DNA from: Rhytidiadelphus loreus
Taxonomy: Eukaryota > Streptophyta > Bryopsida > Hypnales > Hylocomiaceae
Direction: 5' to 3'
NCBI GenBank assembly: GCA_947034895.1
Contig: OX344763.1
Location: forward strand, 61,523,093 to 61,587,092
Length of the DNA stretch: 64,000 bases
Made by a program: the position numbers and the translations under genes. Every line of letters starts with the position of its first letter. The first letter of the stretch is position 1. The notes beneath the pieces were generated by a model. It made no database searches, was not told where the DNA came from, and was given only the letters and a program-made list of their open reading frames with translations. Shown piece after piece: positions 1 to 11,434 of this stretch.

Positions 1-172
1 GGTGCAAGTTGCAATTCTTCTTCAATCCAAATATCCAAAAAAATATTGATTTGGTGGTAACATTGAATGCCTTGAATGTTAAACTAGAAATTGATGCACG
101 AACCTTGTACTGTACTTTCATGTCCAAGAAAATTGGACCTCATGAAATTCACCTAAAGAATAATGTGCAAGC

Positions 173-348
173 ATGTGGTGCAAGTTGCAATTCTTCTTGC
201 ATCCAGTTATCCAAAAAAATATTCATTTGGTGGTAACATTGAATGCCTTGAATGTTAAACTAGAAATTGGTGCACGAACCTTGTGCTGTACTTTCATGTC
301 CAAGAAAATTGGACCTCATGAAATTCACCTAAAGAATAATGTGCAAGC
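173..348 (+). repeat. Representative full monomer with internal landmarks
   Basis: This complete 176-bp copy is used as the numbering reference. Landmarks by monomer position: 1-26 is the head, ATGTGGTGCAAG here but ATGTGGAAAAGG in another subfamily. Positions 27-40 are a variable stretch ending in ATCC. Positions 41-47 are a seven-base A tract leading into TATTCATTTGG. Positions 67-73 and 76-82 are a direct microrepeat, TTGAATG twice separated by CC. Positions 93-104 are the most variable short stretch, GATGCACG, GGTGCACG, GATCTACG or AATGCACG, and contain the common CpG at 103-104. Positions 120-151 are an imperfect dyad. Positions 155-176 are a tail that varies together with the head of the next monomer. 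Choosing ATG as position 1 is a convenience and does not imply translation. Confidence 0.95.
292..323. repeat. Imperfect dyad (hairpin-capable inverted repeat), present in nearly every monomer
   Basis: The left arm is TTTCATG followed directly by TCCAA. The right arm is TTGGA, then three unpaired bases CCT, then CATGAAA. The arms pair as 5 bp plus 7 bp around a GAAAA loop, giving 12 pairs with a 3-base bulge. The element sits at monomer positions 120-151 and recurs every 176 bp, for example 116-147 in the preceding copy. Some subfamilies break single pairs: TTTCATC on the left, CAGGAAA on the right, or CCTAA in the inner arm. I saw no matching change in the opposite arm. Dyad symmetry and possible cruciform formation have been proposed as features of centromeric satellites that lack CENP-B boxes. 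A role here is inference. Confidence 0.8.
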
Positions 349-876
349 ATGTGGTGCAAGTTGCAATTCTTCTTCAATCCAATTATCCACAAAAATATTC
401 ATTTGGTGGTAACATTGAATGCCTTGAATGTTGAACTAGAAATTGATGCACGAACCTTGTGCTGTACTTTCATGTCCAAGAAAATTGGACCTCAGGAAAT
501 TCACGTAAAGAAAAATGTGAAAACATGTGGAAAAGGTTGCAATTCCTCTTGAATCCAAATATCCAAAAAAATATTCATTTGGTGGTAACATTGAATGCCT
601 TGAATGTTAAACTAGAAATTGATCTACGAACCTTGTGCTGTATTTTCATGTCCAAGAAAATTGGACCTCATGAAATTCACGTAAAGAAAAATGTGAAAAC
701 ATGTGGAAAAGGTTGGAATTCCTCTTGAGTCCAAATATCCAAAAAAATATTCATTTGGTGGTAACATTGAATGCCTTGAATGTTAAACTAGAAATTGGTG
801 CACGAACCTTGTGCTGTACTTTCATGTCCAAGAAAATTGGACCTCAGGAAATTCACGTAAAGAAAAATGTGCAAGC
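349..876 (+). repeat. Tandem trimer, first copy (3 x 176 bp)
   Basis: Three successive different monomers, one with CCACAAAAAT in the A-tract region and two with the GGAAAAGG head, are followed immediately by a second copy at 877-1,404. I see no difference between the two 528-bp copies when reading base by base, including the rare 'cttgagtcc' and the hybrid tail near 856-876. Block A copy 2 has this trimer only once, so the duplication is probably recent. Confidence 0.88.
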
Positions 877-1404
877 ATGTGGTGCAAGTTGCAATTCTTC
901 TTCAATCCAATTATCCACAAAAATATTCATTTGGTGGTAACATTGAATGCCTTGAATGTTGAACTAGAAATTGATGCACGAACCTTGTGCTGTACTTTCA
1001 TGTCCAAGAAAATTGGACCTCAGGAAATTCACGTAAAGAAAAATGTGAAAACATGTGGAAAAGGTTGCAATTCCTCTTGAATCCAAATATCCAAAAAAAT
1101 ATTCATTTGGTGGTAACATTGAATGCCTTGAATGTTAAACTAGAAATTGATCTACGAACCTTGTGCTGTATTTTCATGTCCAAGAAAATTGGACCTCATG
1201 AAATTCACGTAAAGAAAAATGTGAAAACATGTGGAAAAGGTTGGAATTCCTCTTGAGTCCAAATATCCAAAAAAATATTCATTTGGTGGTAACATTGAAT
1301 GCCTTGAATGTTAAACTAGAAATTGGTGCACGAACCTTGTGCTGTACTTTCATGTCCAAGAAAATTGGACCTCAGGAAATTCACGTAAAGAAAAATGTGC
1401 AAGC
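877..1404 (+). repeat. Tandem trimer, second copy
   Basis: This is the identical second copy of 349-876. It ends with the same hybrid tail, CACGTAAAGAAAAATGTGC, at 1,381-1,399, where the tail of one subfamily runs into the head of the other. Together the two copies explain why block A copy 1 is three monomers longer than block A copy 2. Confidence 0.88.
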
Positions 1405-1756
1405 ATGTGGTGCAAGTTGCAATTCTTCTTCAATCCAATTATCCACAAAAATATTCATTTGGTGGTAACATTGAATGCCTTGAATGTTGAACTAGAAATT
1501 GATGCACGAACCTTGTGCTGTACTTTCATGTCCAAGAAAATTGGACCTCATGAAATTCACCTAAACAATAATGTGCAAGCATGTGGTGCAAGTTGCAATT
1601 CTTCTTCAATCCAAATATCCAAAAAAATATTCATTTGGTGGTAACATTGAATGCCTTGAATGTTAAACTAGAAAATAATGCACGAACCTTGTGCTGTACT
1701 TTCATGTCCAAGAAAATTGGACCTCATGAAATTCACCTAAAGAATAATGTGCAAGC

Positions 1757-2988
1757 ATGTGGTGCAAGTTGCAATTCTTCTTCAATCCAAATATCCAAAA
1801 AAATATTGATTTGGTGGTAACATTGAATGCCTTGAATGTTAAACTAGAAATTGATGCACGAACCTTGTACTGTACTTTCATGTCCAAGAAAATTGGACCT
1901 CATGAAATTCACCTAAAGAATAATGTGCAAGCATGTGGTGCAAGTTGCAATTCTTCTTGCATCCAGTTATCCAAAAAAATATTCATTTGGTGGTAACATT
2001 GAATGCCTTGAATGTTAAACTAGAAATTGGTGCACGAACCTTGTGCTGTACTTTCATGTCCAAGAAAATTGGACCTCATGAAATTCACCTAAAGAATAAT
2101 GTGCAAGCATGTGGTGCAAGTTGCAATTCTTCTTCAATCCAATTATCCACAAAAATATTCATTTGGTGGTAACATTGAATGCCTTGAATGTTGAACTAGA
2201 AATTGATGCACGAACCTTGTGCTGTACTTTCATGTCCAAGAAAATTGGACCTCAGGAAATTCACGTAAAGAAAAATGTGAAAACATGTGGAAAAGGTTGC
2301 AATTCCTCTTGAATCCAAATATCCAAAAAAATATTCATTTGGTGGTAACATTGAATGCCTTGAATGTTAAACTAGAAATTGATCTACGAACCTTGTGCTG
2401 TATTTTCATGTCCAAGAAAATTGGACCTCATGAAATTCACGTAAAGAAAAATGTGAAAACATGTGGAAAAGGTTGGAATTCCTCTTGAGTCCAAATATCC
2501 AAAAAAATATTCATTTGGTGGTAACATTGAATGCCTTGAATGTTAAACTAGAAATTGGTGCACGAACCTTGTGCTGTACTTTCATGTCCAAGAAAATTGG
2601 ACCTCAGGAAATTCACGTAAAGAAAAATGTGCAAGCATGTGGTGCAAGTTGCAATTCTTCTTCAATCCAATTATCCACAAAAATATTCATTTGGTGGTAA
2701 CATTGAATGCCTTGAATGTTGAACTAGAAATTGATGCACGAACCTTGTGCTGTACTTTCATGTCCAAGAAAATTGGACCTCATGAAATTCACCTAAACAA
2801 TAATGTGCAAGCATGTGGTGCAAGTTGCAATTCTTCTTCAATCCAAATATCCAAAAAAATATTCATTTGGTGGTAACATTGAATGCCTTGAATGTTAAAC
2901 TAGAAAATAATGCACGAACCTTGTGCTGTACTTTCATGTCCAAGAAAATTGGACCTCATGAAATTCACCTAAACAATAATGTGCAAGC
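1757..2988 (+). repeat. Higher-order block A, copy 2 (7 monomers)
   Basis: This is the seven-monomer version of block A, without the trimer duplication. The last monomer (2,813) differs from its partner at 1,581 in the tail, CTAAACAATAAT against CTAAAGAATAAT. The monomer at 2,989 repeats the 2,813 monomer with few changes, so the block grades into a short local expansion of monomers containing AATAATGCACG (2,813, 2,989). Confidence 0.85.
2813..2988 (+). repeat. Monomer subfamily with AATAATGCACG
   Basis: Representative of copies in which monomer positions 88-98 read GAAAATAATGC instead of GAAATTGATGC, a two-base change. Many later copies combine this with TTTCATCTCC, which mismatches one pair of the dyad left arm, for example 7,917 and 14,603. 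The GAAAATCATGC form (8,621, 13,371, 45,227, 50,859) is a one-base derivative. Confidence 0.8.
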
Positions 2989-4044
2989 ATGTGGTGCAAG
3001 TTGCAATTCTTCTTCAATCCAAATATCCAAAAAAATATTCATTTGGTGGTAACATTGAATGCCTTGAATGTTAAACTAGAAAATAATGCACGAACCTTGT
3101 GCTGTACTTTCATGTCCAAGAAAATTGGACCTCATGAAATTCACCTAAACAATAATGTGCAAGCATGTGGTGCAAGTTGCAATTCTTCTTCAATCCAATT
3201 ATCCAAAAAAATATTCATTTGGTGGTAACATTGAATGCCTTGAATGTTAAACTAGAAATTGGTGCACGAACCTTGTGCTGTACTTTCATGTCCAAGAAAA
3301 TTGGACCTCATGAAATTCACGTAAAGAAAAATGTGAAAACATGTGGAAAAGGTTGGAATTCCTCTTGAATCCAAATATCCAAAAAAATATTCATTTGGTG
3401 GTAACATTGGATGCCTTGAATGTTAAACTAGAAATTGATGCACGAACCTTGTGCTGTATTTTCATGTCCAAGAAAATTGGACCTCATGAAATTCACCTAA
3501 AGAATAATGTGCAAGCATGTGGTGCAAGTTGCAATTCTTCTTCAATCCAATTATCCAAAAAAATATTCATTTGGTGGTAACATTGAATGCCTTGAATGTT
3601 AAACTAGAAATTGATCTACGAACCTTGTGTTGTACTTTCATGTCCAAGAAAATTGGGCCTCATGAAATTCACCTAAAGAATAATGTGCAAGCATGTGGTG
3701 CAAGTTGCAATTCTTCTTGCATCCAATTATCCAAAAAAATATTCATTTGGTGGTAACATTGAATGCCTTGAATGTTAAACTAGAAATTGGTGCACGAACC
3801 TTGTGGTGTACTTTCATGTCCAAGAAAATTGGACCTCATGAAATTCACCTAAACAATAATGTGCAAGCATGTGGTGCAAGTTGCAATTCTTCTTCAATCC
3901 AAATATCCAAAAAAATATTCATTTGGTGGTAACATTGAATGCCTTGAATGTTAAACTAGAAATTGGTGCACGAACCTTGTGCTGTACTTTCATGTCCAAG
4001 AAAATTGGACCTCATGAAATTCACGTAAAGAAAAATGTGAAAAC

Positions 4045-4220
4045 ATGTGGAAAAGGTTGGAATTCCTCTTGAATCCAAATATCCAAAAAAATATTCATTT
4101 GGTGGTAACATTGGATGCCTTGAATGTTAAACTAGAAATTGATCTACGAACCTTGTGCTGTATTTTCATGTCCAAGAAAATTGGACCTCATGAAATTCAC
4201 GTAAAGAAAAATGTGAAAAC
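4045..4220 (+). repeat. Monomer subfamily with GGAAAAGG head and CACGTAAAG tail
   Basis: This is a representative of a common subfamily. Its head reads ATGTGGAAAAGGTTGGAATT, with the EcoRI-type palindrome GGAATTCC at monomer positions 15-22. Its tail reads CACGTAAAGAAAAATGTG, which adds a second CpG at positions 156-157. Tail and following head usually change together as one roughly 45-bp tract crossing the arbitrary monomer boundary. About a third of monomers carry this tract. EcoRI digestion would cut only at such copies, or at the few GGTGCAAG copies with GGAATTC, and should release multiples of 176 bp. Confidence 0.85.
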
Positions 4221-5452
4221 ATGTGGAAAAGGTTGGAATTCCTCTTGAATCCAAATATCCAAAAAAATATTCATTTGGTGGTAACATTGGATGCCTTGTA
4301 TGTTAAACTAGAAATTGATGCACGAACCTTGTGCTGTACTTTCATGTCCAAGAAAATTGGACCTCATGAAATTCACCTAAAGAATAATGTGTAAGCATGT
4401 GGTGCAAGTTGCAATTCTTCTTCAATCCAATTATCCAAAAAAATATTCATTTGGTGGTAACATTGAATGCCTTGAATGTTAAACTAGAAAATAATGCACG
4501 AACCTTGTGCTGTACTTTCATCTCCAAGAAAATTGGACCTCATAAAATTCACCTAAAGAATAATGTGCAAGCATGTGGTGCAAGTTGCAATTCTTCTTCA
4601 ATCCAATTATCCACAAAAATATTCATTTGGTGGTAAAATTGGATGCCTTGAATGTTAAACTAGAAATTGATGCACGAACCTTGTGCTTTACTTTCATGTC
4701 CAAGAAAATTGGACCTCATGAAATTCACCTAAAGAATAATGTGCAAGCATGTGGTGCAAGTTGCAATTCTTCTTCAATCCAATTATCCACAAAAATATTC
4801 ATTTGGTGGTAACATTGAATGCCTTGAATGTTAAACTAGAAATTGATGCTCGAACCTTGTGCTGTACTTTCATGTCCAAGAAAATTGGACCTCATGAAAT
4901 TCACCTAAAGAAAAATGTGCAAGCATGTGGTGCAAGTTGCAATTCTTCTTCAATCCAATTATCCAAAAAAATATTCATTTGGTGGTAACATTGAATGCCT
5001 TGAATGTTAAACTAGAAATTGATGCACGAACCTTGTGCTGTACTTTCATGTCCAAGAAAATTGGACCTCATGAAATTCACCTAAAGAATAATGTGCAAGC
5101 ATGTGGTGCAAGTTGCAATTCTTCTTCAAACCAATTATCCAAAAAAATATTCATTTGGTGGTAACATTGAATGCCTTGAATGTTAAACTAGATAATAATG
5201 CACGAACCTTGTGCTGTACTTTCATGTCCAAGAAAATTGGACCTCATGAAATTCACCTAAAGAATAATGTGCAAGCATGTGGTGCAAGTTGCAATTCTTC
5301 TTGAATCCAAATATCCAAGAAAATATTCATTTGGTGGTAACATTGAATGCCTTGAATGTTAAACTAGAAATTGATGCACGAACCTTGTGCTGTACTTTCA
5401 TGTCCAAGAAAATTGGACCTCATGAAATTCACCTAGAGAATAATGTGCAAGC

Positions 5453-5804
5453 ATGTGGTGCAAGTTGCAATTCTTCTTGAATCCAAATATCCAAGAAAAT
5501 ATTCATTTGGTGGTAACATTGAATGCCTTGAATGTTAAACTAGAAATTGATGCACGAACCTTGTACTGTACTTTCATGTCCAAGAAAATTGGACCTCATG
5601 AAATTCACCTAAAGAATAATGTGCAAGCATGTGGTGCAAGTTGCAATTCTTCTTGCATCCAGTTATCCAAAAAAATATTCATTTGGTGGTAACATTGAAT
5701 GCCTTGAATGTTAAACTAGAAATTGGTGCACGAACCTTGTGCTGTACTTTCATGTCCAAGAAAATTGGACCTCATGAAATTCACCTAAACAATAATGTGC
5801 AAGC
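5453..5804 (+). repeat. Two-monomer segment repeated 8 monomers downstream
   Basis: The monomers at 5,453 (AAGAAAATATTC, then TTGTACTGTAC) and 5,629 (GCATCCAG, GGTGCACG, tail CTAAACAATAAT) recur in the same order at 6,861-7,212, 1,408 bp away. The monomers on either side differ. This is the clearest mid-range duplication in the otherwise shuffled left part of the array. Confidence 0.75.
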
Positions 5805-8800
5805 ATGTGGTGCAAGTTGCAATTCTTCTTGCATCCAAATATCCAAGAAAATATTCATTTGGTGGTAACATTGAATGCCTTGAATGTTAAACTAGAAATT
5901 GGTGCACGAACCTTGTGCTGTACTTTCATGTCCAAGAAAATTGGACCTCAGGAAATTCACGTAAAGAAAAATGTGAAAACATGTGGAAAAGGTTGCAATT
6001 CTTCTTGAATCCAAATATCCAAAAAAATATTCATTTGGTGGTAACATTGGATGCCTAGAATGTTAAACTAGAAATTGATGCACGAACCTTGTGCTGTACT
6101 TTCATGTCCAAGAAAATTGGACCTCAGGAAATTCACGTAAAGAAAAATGTGAAAACATGTGGAAAAGGTTGCAATTCCTCTTGAATCCAAATATCCAAAA
6201 AAATATTCATTTGGTGGTAACATTGGATGCCTTGAATGTTAAACTAGAAATTGATGCACGAACCTTGTGCTGTACTTTCATGTCCAAGAAAATTGGACCT
6301 CATGAAATTCACCTAAACAATAATGTGCAAGCATGTGGTGCAAGTTGGAATTCTTCTTGCATCCAGTTATCCAAAAAAATATTCATTTGGTGGTAACATT
6401 GAATGCCTTAAATGTTAAACTAGAAATTGGTGCACGAACCTTGTGCTGTACTTTCATGTCCAAGAAAATTGGACCTCATGAAATTCACGTAAAGAAAAAT
6501 GTGAAAACATGTGGAAAAGGTTGCAATTCCTCTTGAATCCAAATATCCAAAAAAATATTCATTTGGTGGTAACATTGGATGCCTTGAATGTCAAACTAGA
6601 AATTGATGCACGAACCTTGTGCTGTACTTTCATGTCTAAGAAAATTGGACCTCATGAAATTCACGTAAAGAAAAATGTGAAAACATGTGGAAAAGGTTGG
6701 AATTCCTCTTGAATCCAAATATCCAAAAAAATATTCATTTGGTGGTAACATTGGATGCCTTGAATGTTAAACTAGAAATTGATGCACGAACCTTGTGCTG
6801 TACTTTCATGTCCAAGAAAATTGGACCTCATGAAATTCACCTAGAGAATAATGTGCAAGCATGTGGTGCAAGTTGCAATTCTTCTTGAATCCAAATATCC
6901 AAGAAAATATTCATTTGGTGGTAACATTGAATGCCTTGAATGTTAAACTAGAAATTGATGCACGAACCTTGTACTGTACTTTCATGTCCAAGAAAATTGG
7001 ACCTCATGAAATTCACCTAAAGAATAATGTGCAAGCATGTGGTGCAAGTTGCAATTCTTCTTGCATCCAGTTATCCAAAAAAATATTCATTTGGTGGTAA
7101 CATTGAATGCCTTGAATGTTAAACTAGAAATTGGTGCACGAACCTTGTGCTGTACTTTCATGTCCAAGAAAATTGGACCTCATGAAATTCACCTAAACAA
7201 TAATGTGCAAGCATGTGGTGCAAGTTGCAATTCTTCTTCAATCCAATTATCCACAAAAATATTCATTTGGTGGTAACATTGAATGCCTTGAATGTTGAAC
7301 TAGAAATTGATCTACGAACCTTGTGCTGTCCTTTCATGTCCAAGAAAATTGGACCTCATGAAATTCACGTAAAGAAAAATGTGAAAACATGTGGAAAAGG
7401 TTGCAATTCCTCTTGAATCCAAATATCCAAAGAAATACTCATTTGGTGGTAACATTGGATGCCTAGAATGTTAAACTAGAAATTGATGCACGAACCTTGT
7501 GCTGTACTTTCATGTCCAAGAAAATTGGACCTCATGAAATTCACCTAAAGAATAATGTGCAAGCATGTGGTGCAAGTTGCAATACTTCTTCAATCCAAAT
7601 ATCCAAAAAAATATTCATTTGGTGGAAACATTGAATGCCTTGAATGTTAAACTAGAAATTGATCTACGAACCTTGTGCTGTATTTTGATGTCCAAGAAAA
7701 TTGGACCTCATGAAATTCACGTAAAGAAAAATGTGAAAACATGTGGAAAAGGTTGGAATTCCTCTTGAATCCAAATATCCAAAAAAATATTCATTTGGTG
7801 GTAACATTGGATGCCTTGTATGTTAAACTAGAAATTGATGCACGAACCTTGTGCTGTACTTTCATGTCCAAGAAAATTGGACCTCATGAAATTCACCTAA
7901 AGAATAATGTGCAAGCATGTGGTGCAAGTTGCAATTCTTCTTCAAACCAATTATCCAAAAAAATATTCATTTGGTGGTAACATTGAATGCCTTGAACGTT
8001 AAACTAGAAAATAATGCACGAACCTTGTGCTGTACTTTCATCTCCAAGAAAATTGGACCTCATGAAATTCACCTAAAGAATAATGTGCAAGCATGTGGTG
8101 CAAGTTGCAATTCTTCTTCAAACCAATTATCCAAAAAAATATTCATTTGGTGGTAACATTGAATGCCTTGAATGTTGAACTAGAAATTGATGCACGAACC
8201 TTGTGCTGTACTTTCATGTCCAAGAAAATTGGACCTCATGAAATTCACCTAAAGAATAATGTGCAAGCATGTGGTGCAAGTTGCAATTCTTCTTGCATCC
8301 AGTTATCCAAAAAAATATTCATTTGGTGGTAACATTGAATGCCTTGAATGTTAAACTAGAAATTGATCTACGAACCTTGTGCTGTACTTTCATGTCCAAG
8401 AAAATTGGACCTCATGAAATTCACCTAAACAATAATGTGCAAGCATGTGGTGCAAGTTGCAATTCTTCTTCAAACCAATTATCCAAAAAAATATTCATTT
8501 GGTGGTAACATTGAATGCCTTGAATGTTAAACTAGAAAATAATGCACGAACCTTGTGCTGTACTTTCATGTCCAAGAAAATTGGACCTCATGAAATTCAC
8601 CTAAACAATAATGTGCAAGCATGTGGTGCAAGTTGCAATTCTTCTTCAATCCAATTATCCAAAAAAATATTCATTTGGTGGTAACATTGAATGCCTTGAA
8701 TGTTAAACTAGAAAATCATGCACGAACCTTGTGCTGTACTTTCATCTCCAAGAAAATTGGACCTCATGAAATTCACCTAAACAATAATGTGCAAGCATGT

Positions 8801-8972
8801 GGTGCAAGTTGCAATTCTTCTTCAAACCAATTATCCAAAAAAATATTCATTTGGTGGTAACATTGAATGCCTTGAATGTTAAACTAGAAATTGATCTACG
8901 AACCTTGTGCTGTACTTTCATGTCCAAGAAAATTGGACCTCATGAAATTCACCTAAACAATAATGTGCAAGC

Positions 8973-10028
8973 ATGTGGTGCAAGTTGCAATTCTTCTTCA
9001 AACGAATTATCCAAAAAAATATTCATTTGGTGGTAACATTGGATGCCTTGTATGTTAAACTAGAAATTGATGCACGAACCTTGTGCTGTCCTTTCATGTC
9101 CAAGAAAATTGGACCTCATGAAATTCACCTAAACAATAATGTGCAAGCATGTGGTGCAAGTTGCAATTCTTCTTCAATCCAATTATCCACAAAAATATTC
9201 ATTTGGTGGTAACATTGAATGCCTTGAATGTTGAACTAGAAATTGATGCACGAACCTTGTGCTGTCCTTTCATGTCCAAGAAAATTGGACCTCAGGAAAT
9301 TCACCTAAAGAATAATGTGCAAGCATGTGGTGCAAGTTGCAATTCTTCTTCAATCCAATTATCCACAAAAATATTCATTTGGTGGTAACATTGAATGCCT
9401 TGAATGTTGAACTAGAAATTGATGCACGAGCCTTGTGCTGTCCTTTCATGTCCAAGAAAATTGGACCTCAGGAAATTCACGTAAAGAAAAATGTGAAAAC
9501 ATGTGGAAAAGGTTGCAATTCCTCTTGAATCCAAATATCCAAAAAAATATTCATTTGGTGGTAACATTGGATGCCTTGAATGTTAAACTAGAAATTGATG
9601 CACGAACCTTGTGCTGTACTTTCATGTCCAAGAAAATTGGACCTCATGAAATTCACCTAAACAATAATGTGCAAGCATGTGGTGCAAGTTGCAATTCTTC
9701 TTCAATCCAATTATCCACAAAAATATTCATTTGGTGGTAACATTGAATGCCTTGAATGTTGAACTAGAAATTGATGCACGAACCTTGTGCTGTCCTTTCA
9801 TGTCCAAGAAAATTGGACCTCATGAAATTCACCTAAACAATAATGTGCAAGCATGTGGTGCAAGTTGCAATTCTTCTTCAATCCAATTATCCACAAAAAT
9901 ATTCATTTGGTGGTAACATTGAATGCCTTGAATGTTGAACTAGAAATTGATGCACGAACCTTGTGCTGTCCTTTCATGTCCAAGAAAATTGGACCTCAGG
10001 AAATTCACGTAAAGAAAAATGTGAAAAC
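8973..10028 (+). repeat. Cluster of GTCCTTTC-type monomers
   Basis: Five of the six monomers here (8,973, 9,149, 9,325, 9,677 and 9,853) carry GTCCTTTC where most of the array has GTACTTTC at monomer positions 116-123. The exception is the monomer at 9,501. The four at 9,149, 9,325, 9,677 and 9,853 also carry CCACAAAAAT and TGTTGAAC. Several end in CTCAGGAAATTC, which mismatches one base of the dyad right arm. The pattern points to local amplification of a one-to-three-monomer unit. One copy has a private GCACGAGCC near 9,425. Confidence 0.75.
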
Positions 10029-10203
10029 ATGTGGAAAAGGTTGCAATTCCTCTTGAATCCAAATATCTAAAAAAATATTCATTTGGTGGTACATTGGATG
10101 CCTTGAATGTTAAACTAGAAATTGATGCACGAACCTTGTGCTGTACTTTCATGTCCAAGAAAATTGGACCTCATGAAATTCACCTAAAGAATAATGTGCA
10201 AGC
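10029..10203 (+). repeat. 175-bp monomer with a 1-bp deletion
   Basis: The usual GGTGGTAACATTGG reads GGTGGTACATTGG near 10,086-10,098, losing one A at monomer positions 63-64. All following monomers are shifted by one base relative to the period of the left part. This exact deletion is not seen in any other monomer of the window, so it has not been spread by recombination here. Confidence 0.93.
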
Positions 10204-11259
10204 ATGTGGTGCAAGTTGCAATTCTTCTTCAATCCAATTATCCAAAAAAATATTCATTTGGTGGTAACATTGAATGCCTTGAATGTTAAACTAGAAATTG
10301 ATCTACGAACCTTGTGCTGTATTTTCATGTCCAAGAAAATTGGACCTCATGAAATTCACGTAAAGAAAAATGTGAAAACATGTGGAAAAGGTTGCAATTC
10401 CTCTTGAATCCAAATATCCAAAAAAATATTCATTTGGTGGTAACATTGAATGCCTTGAATGTTAAACTAGAAAATAATGCACGAACCTTGTGCTGTACTT
10501 TCATCTCCAAGAAAATTGGACCTCATGAAATACACGTAAAGAAAAATGTGAAAACATGTGGAAAAGGTTGGAATTCCTCTTGAATCCAAATATCCAAAAA
10601 AATATTCATTTGGTGGTAACATTGAATGCCTTGAATGTTAAACTAGAAATTGATGCACGAACCTTGTACTGTACTTTCATGTCCAAGAAAATTGGACCTC
10701 ATGAAATTCACCTAAAGAATAATGTGCAAGCATGTGGTGCAAGTTGCAATTCTTCTTGCATCCAGTTATCCAAAAAAATATTCATTTGGTGGTAACATTG
10801 AATGCCTTGAATGTTAAACTAGAAATTGGTGCACGAACCTTGTGCTGTACTTTCATGTCCAAGAAAATTGGACCTCATGAAATTCACCTAAAGAATAATG
10901 TGCAAGCATGTGGTGCAAGTTGCAATTCTTCTTGAATCCAATTATCCACAAAAATATTCATTTGGTGGTAACATTGAATGCCTTGAATGTTGAACTAGAA
11001 ATTGATGCACGAACCTTGTGCTGTCCTTTCATGTCCAAGAAAATTGGACCTCATGAAATTCACCTAGAGAATAATGTGCAAGCATGTGGTGCAAGTTGCA
11101 ATTCTTCTTGAATCCAAATATCCAAGAAAATATTCATTTGGTGGTAACATTGAATGCCTTGAATGTTAAACTAGAAATTGATGCACGAACCTTGTACTGT
11201 ACTTTCATGTCCAAGAAAATTGGACCTCATGAAATTCACCTAAAGAATAATGTGCAAGC

Positions 11260-11434
11260 ATGTGGTGCAAGTTGCAATTCTTCTTGAATCCAAATATCCA
11301 AGAAAATATTCATTTGGTGGTAACATTGAATGCCTTGAATGTTAAACTAGAAATAATGCACGAACCTTGTGCTGTACTTTCATGTCCAAGAAAATTGGAC
11401 CTCATGAAATACACGTAAAGAAAAATGTGAAAAC
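11260..11434 (+). repeat. 175-bp monomer with a 1-bp deletion in the AATAATGCACG type
   Basis: Where other copies read TAGAAAATAATGCACG this one reads TAGAAATAATGCACG, near 11,347-11,361, one A short. It is the second and last length change in the window. Downstream, all monomers to 64,000 keep the exact 176-bp spacing. No other monomer shares the deletion. Confidence 0.92.

Larger units (their letters stand above)
1..1756 (+). repeat. Higher-order block A, copy 1 (10 monomers, trimer-expanded)
   Basis: The monomers starting at -3, 173, 349, 525 and 701 match those at 1,757, 1,933, 2,109, 2,285 and 2,461 with an offset of 1,760 bp. The monomers at 1,405 and 1,581 match those at 2,637 and 2,813 with an offset of 1,232 bp. 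The 528-bp difference is one extra copy of three monomers in this block. Shared rare bases confirm the pairing: 'aatattgattt' near 44 and 1,804, and 'cttgagtcc' near 725 and 2,485. The left edge of the window cuts the first monomer. Confidence 0.85.

Noticed and set aside
50..85. Second weak inverted repeat between ATTCA and TGAAT at monomer positions 50-72
   Set aside because: Only five pairs with a loop of about fourteen bases, and broken in the many monomers that read TTGGATGCC. This is expected by chance in AT-rich DNA.
173..348. Match to known centromere repeats such as human alpha satellite (171 bp), Arabidopsis CEN180 or Brassica CentBr (176 bp)
   Set aside because: The sequence does not resemble the alpha satellite or CEN180 sequences I know. 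The 176-bp length shared with CentBr is not evidence of relationship, and I could not confirm any sequence match. A database search would decide.
173..412. Repeated open frames of 60 to 101 codons on the + strand in nearly every monomer
   Set aside because: They recur with the 176-bp period and overlap each other in different frames. They end at stops built into the monomer (GGTGGTAAC or CTTCTTGAATCC). Because 176 leaves remainder 2 when divided by 3, no frame continues through the array. Variation shows no codon-position pattern. They are by-products of the satellite, not genes.
4045..4100. Promoter or small-RNA gene signals (A/T-rich TATTCATT-like stretches)
   Set aside because: Such words occur in every monomer as part of the repeat and have no unique context. 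Satellite transcription is possible but cannot be read from the sequence.
9940..10158. Minus-strand open frames of 61 to 72 codons (also 1,702-1,887, 11,310-11,501, 46,722-46,913)
   Set aside because: They appear only where a point change or 1-bp deletion removes a stop that is otherwise present on the minus strand of the monomer. They have no conservation as a unit and no recognisable protein family.
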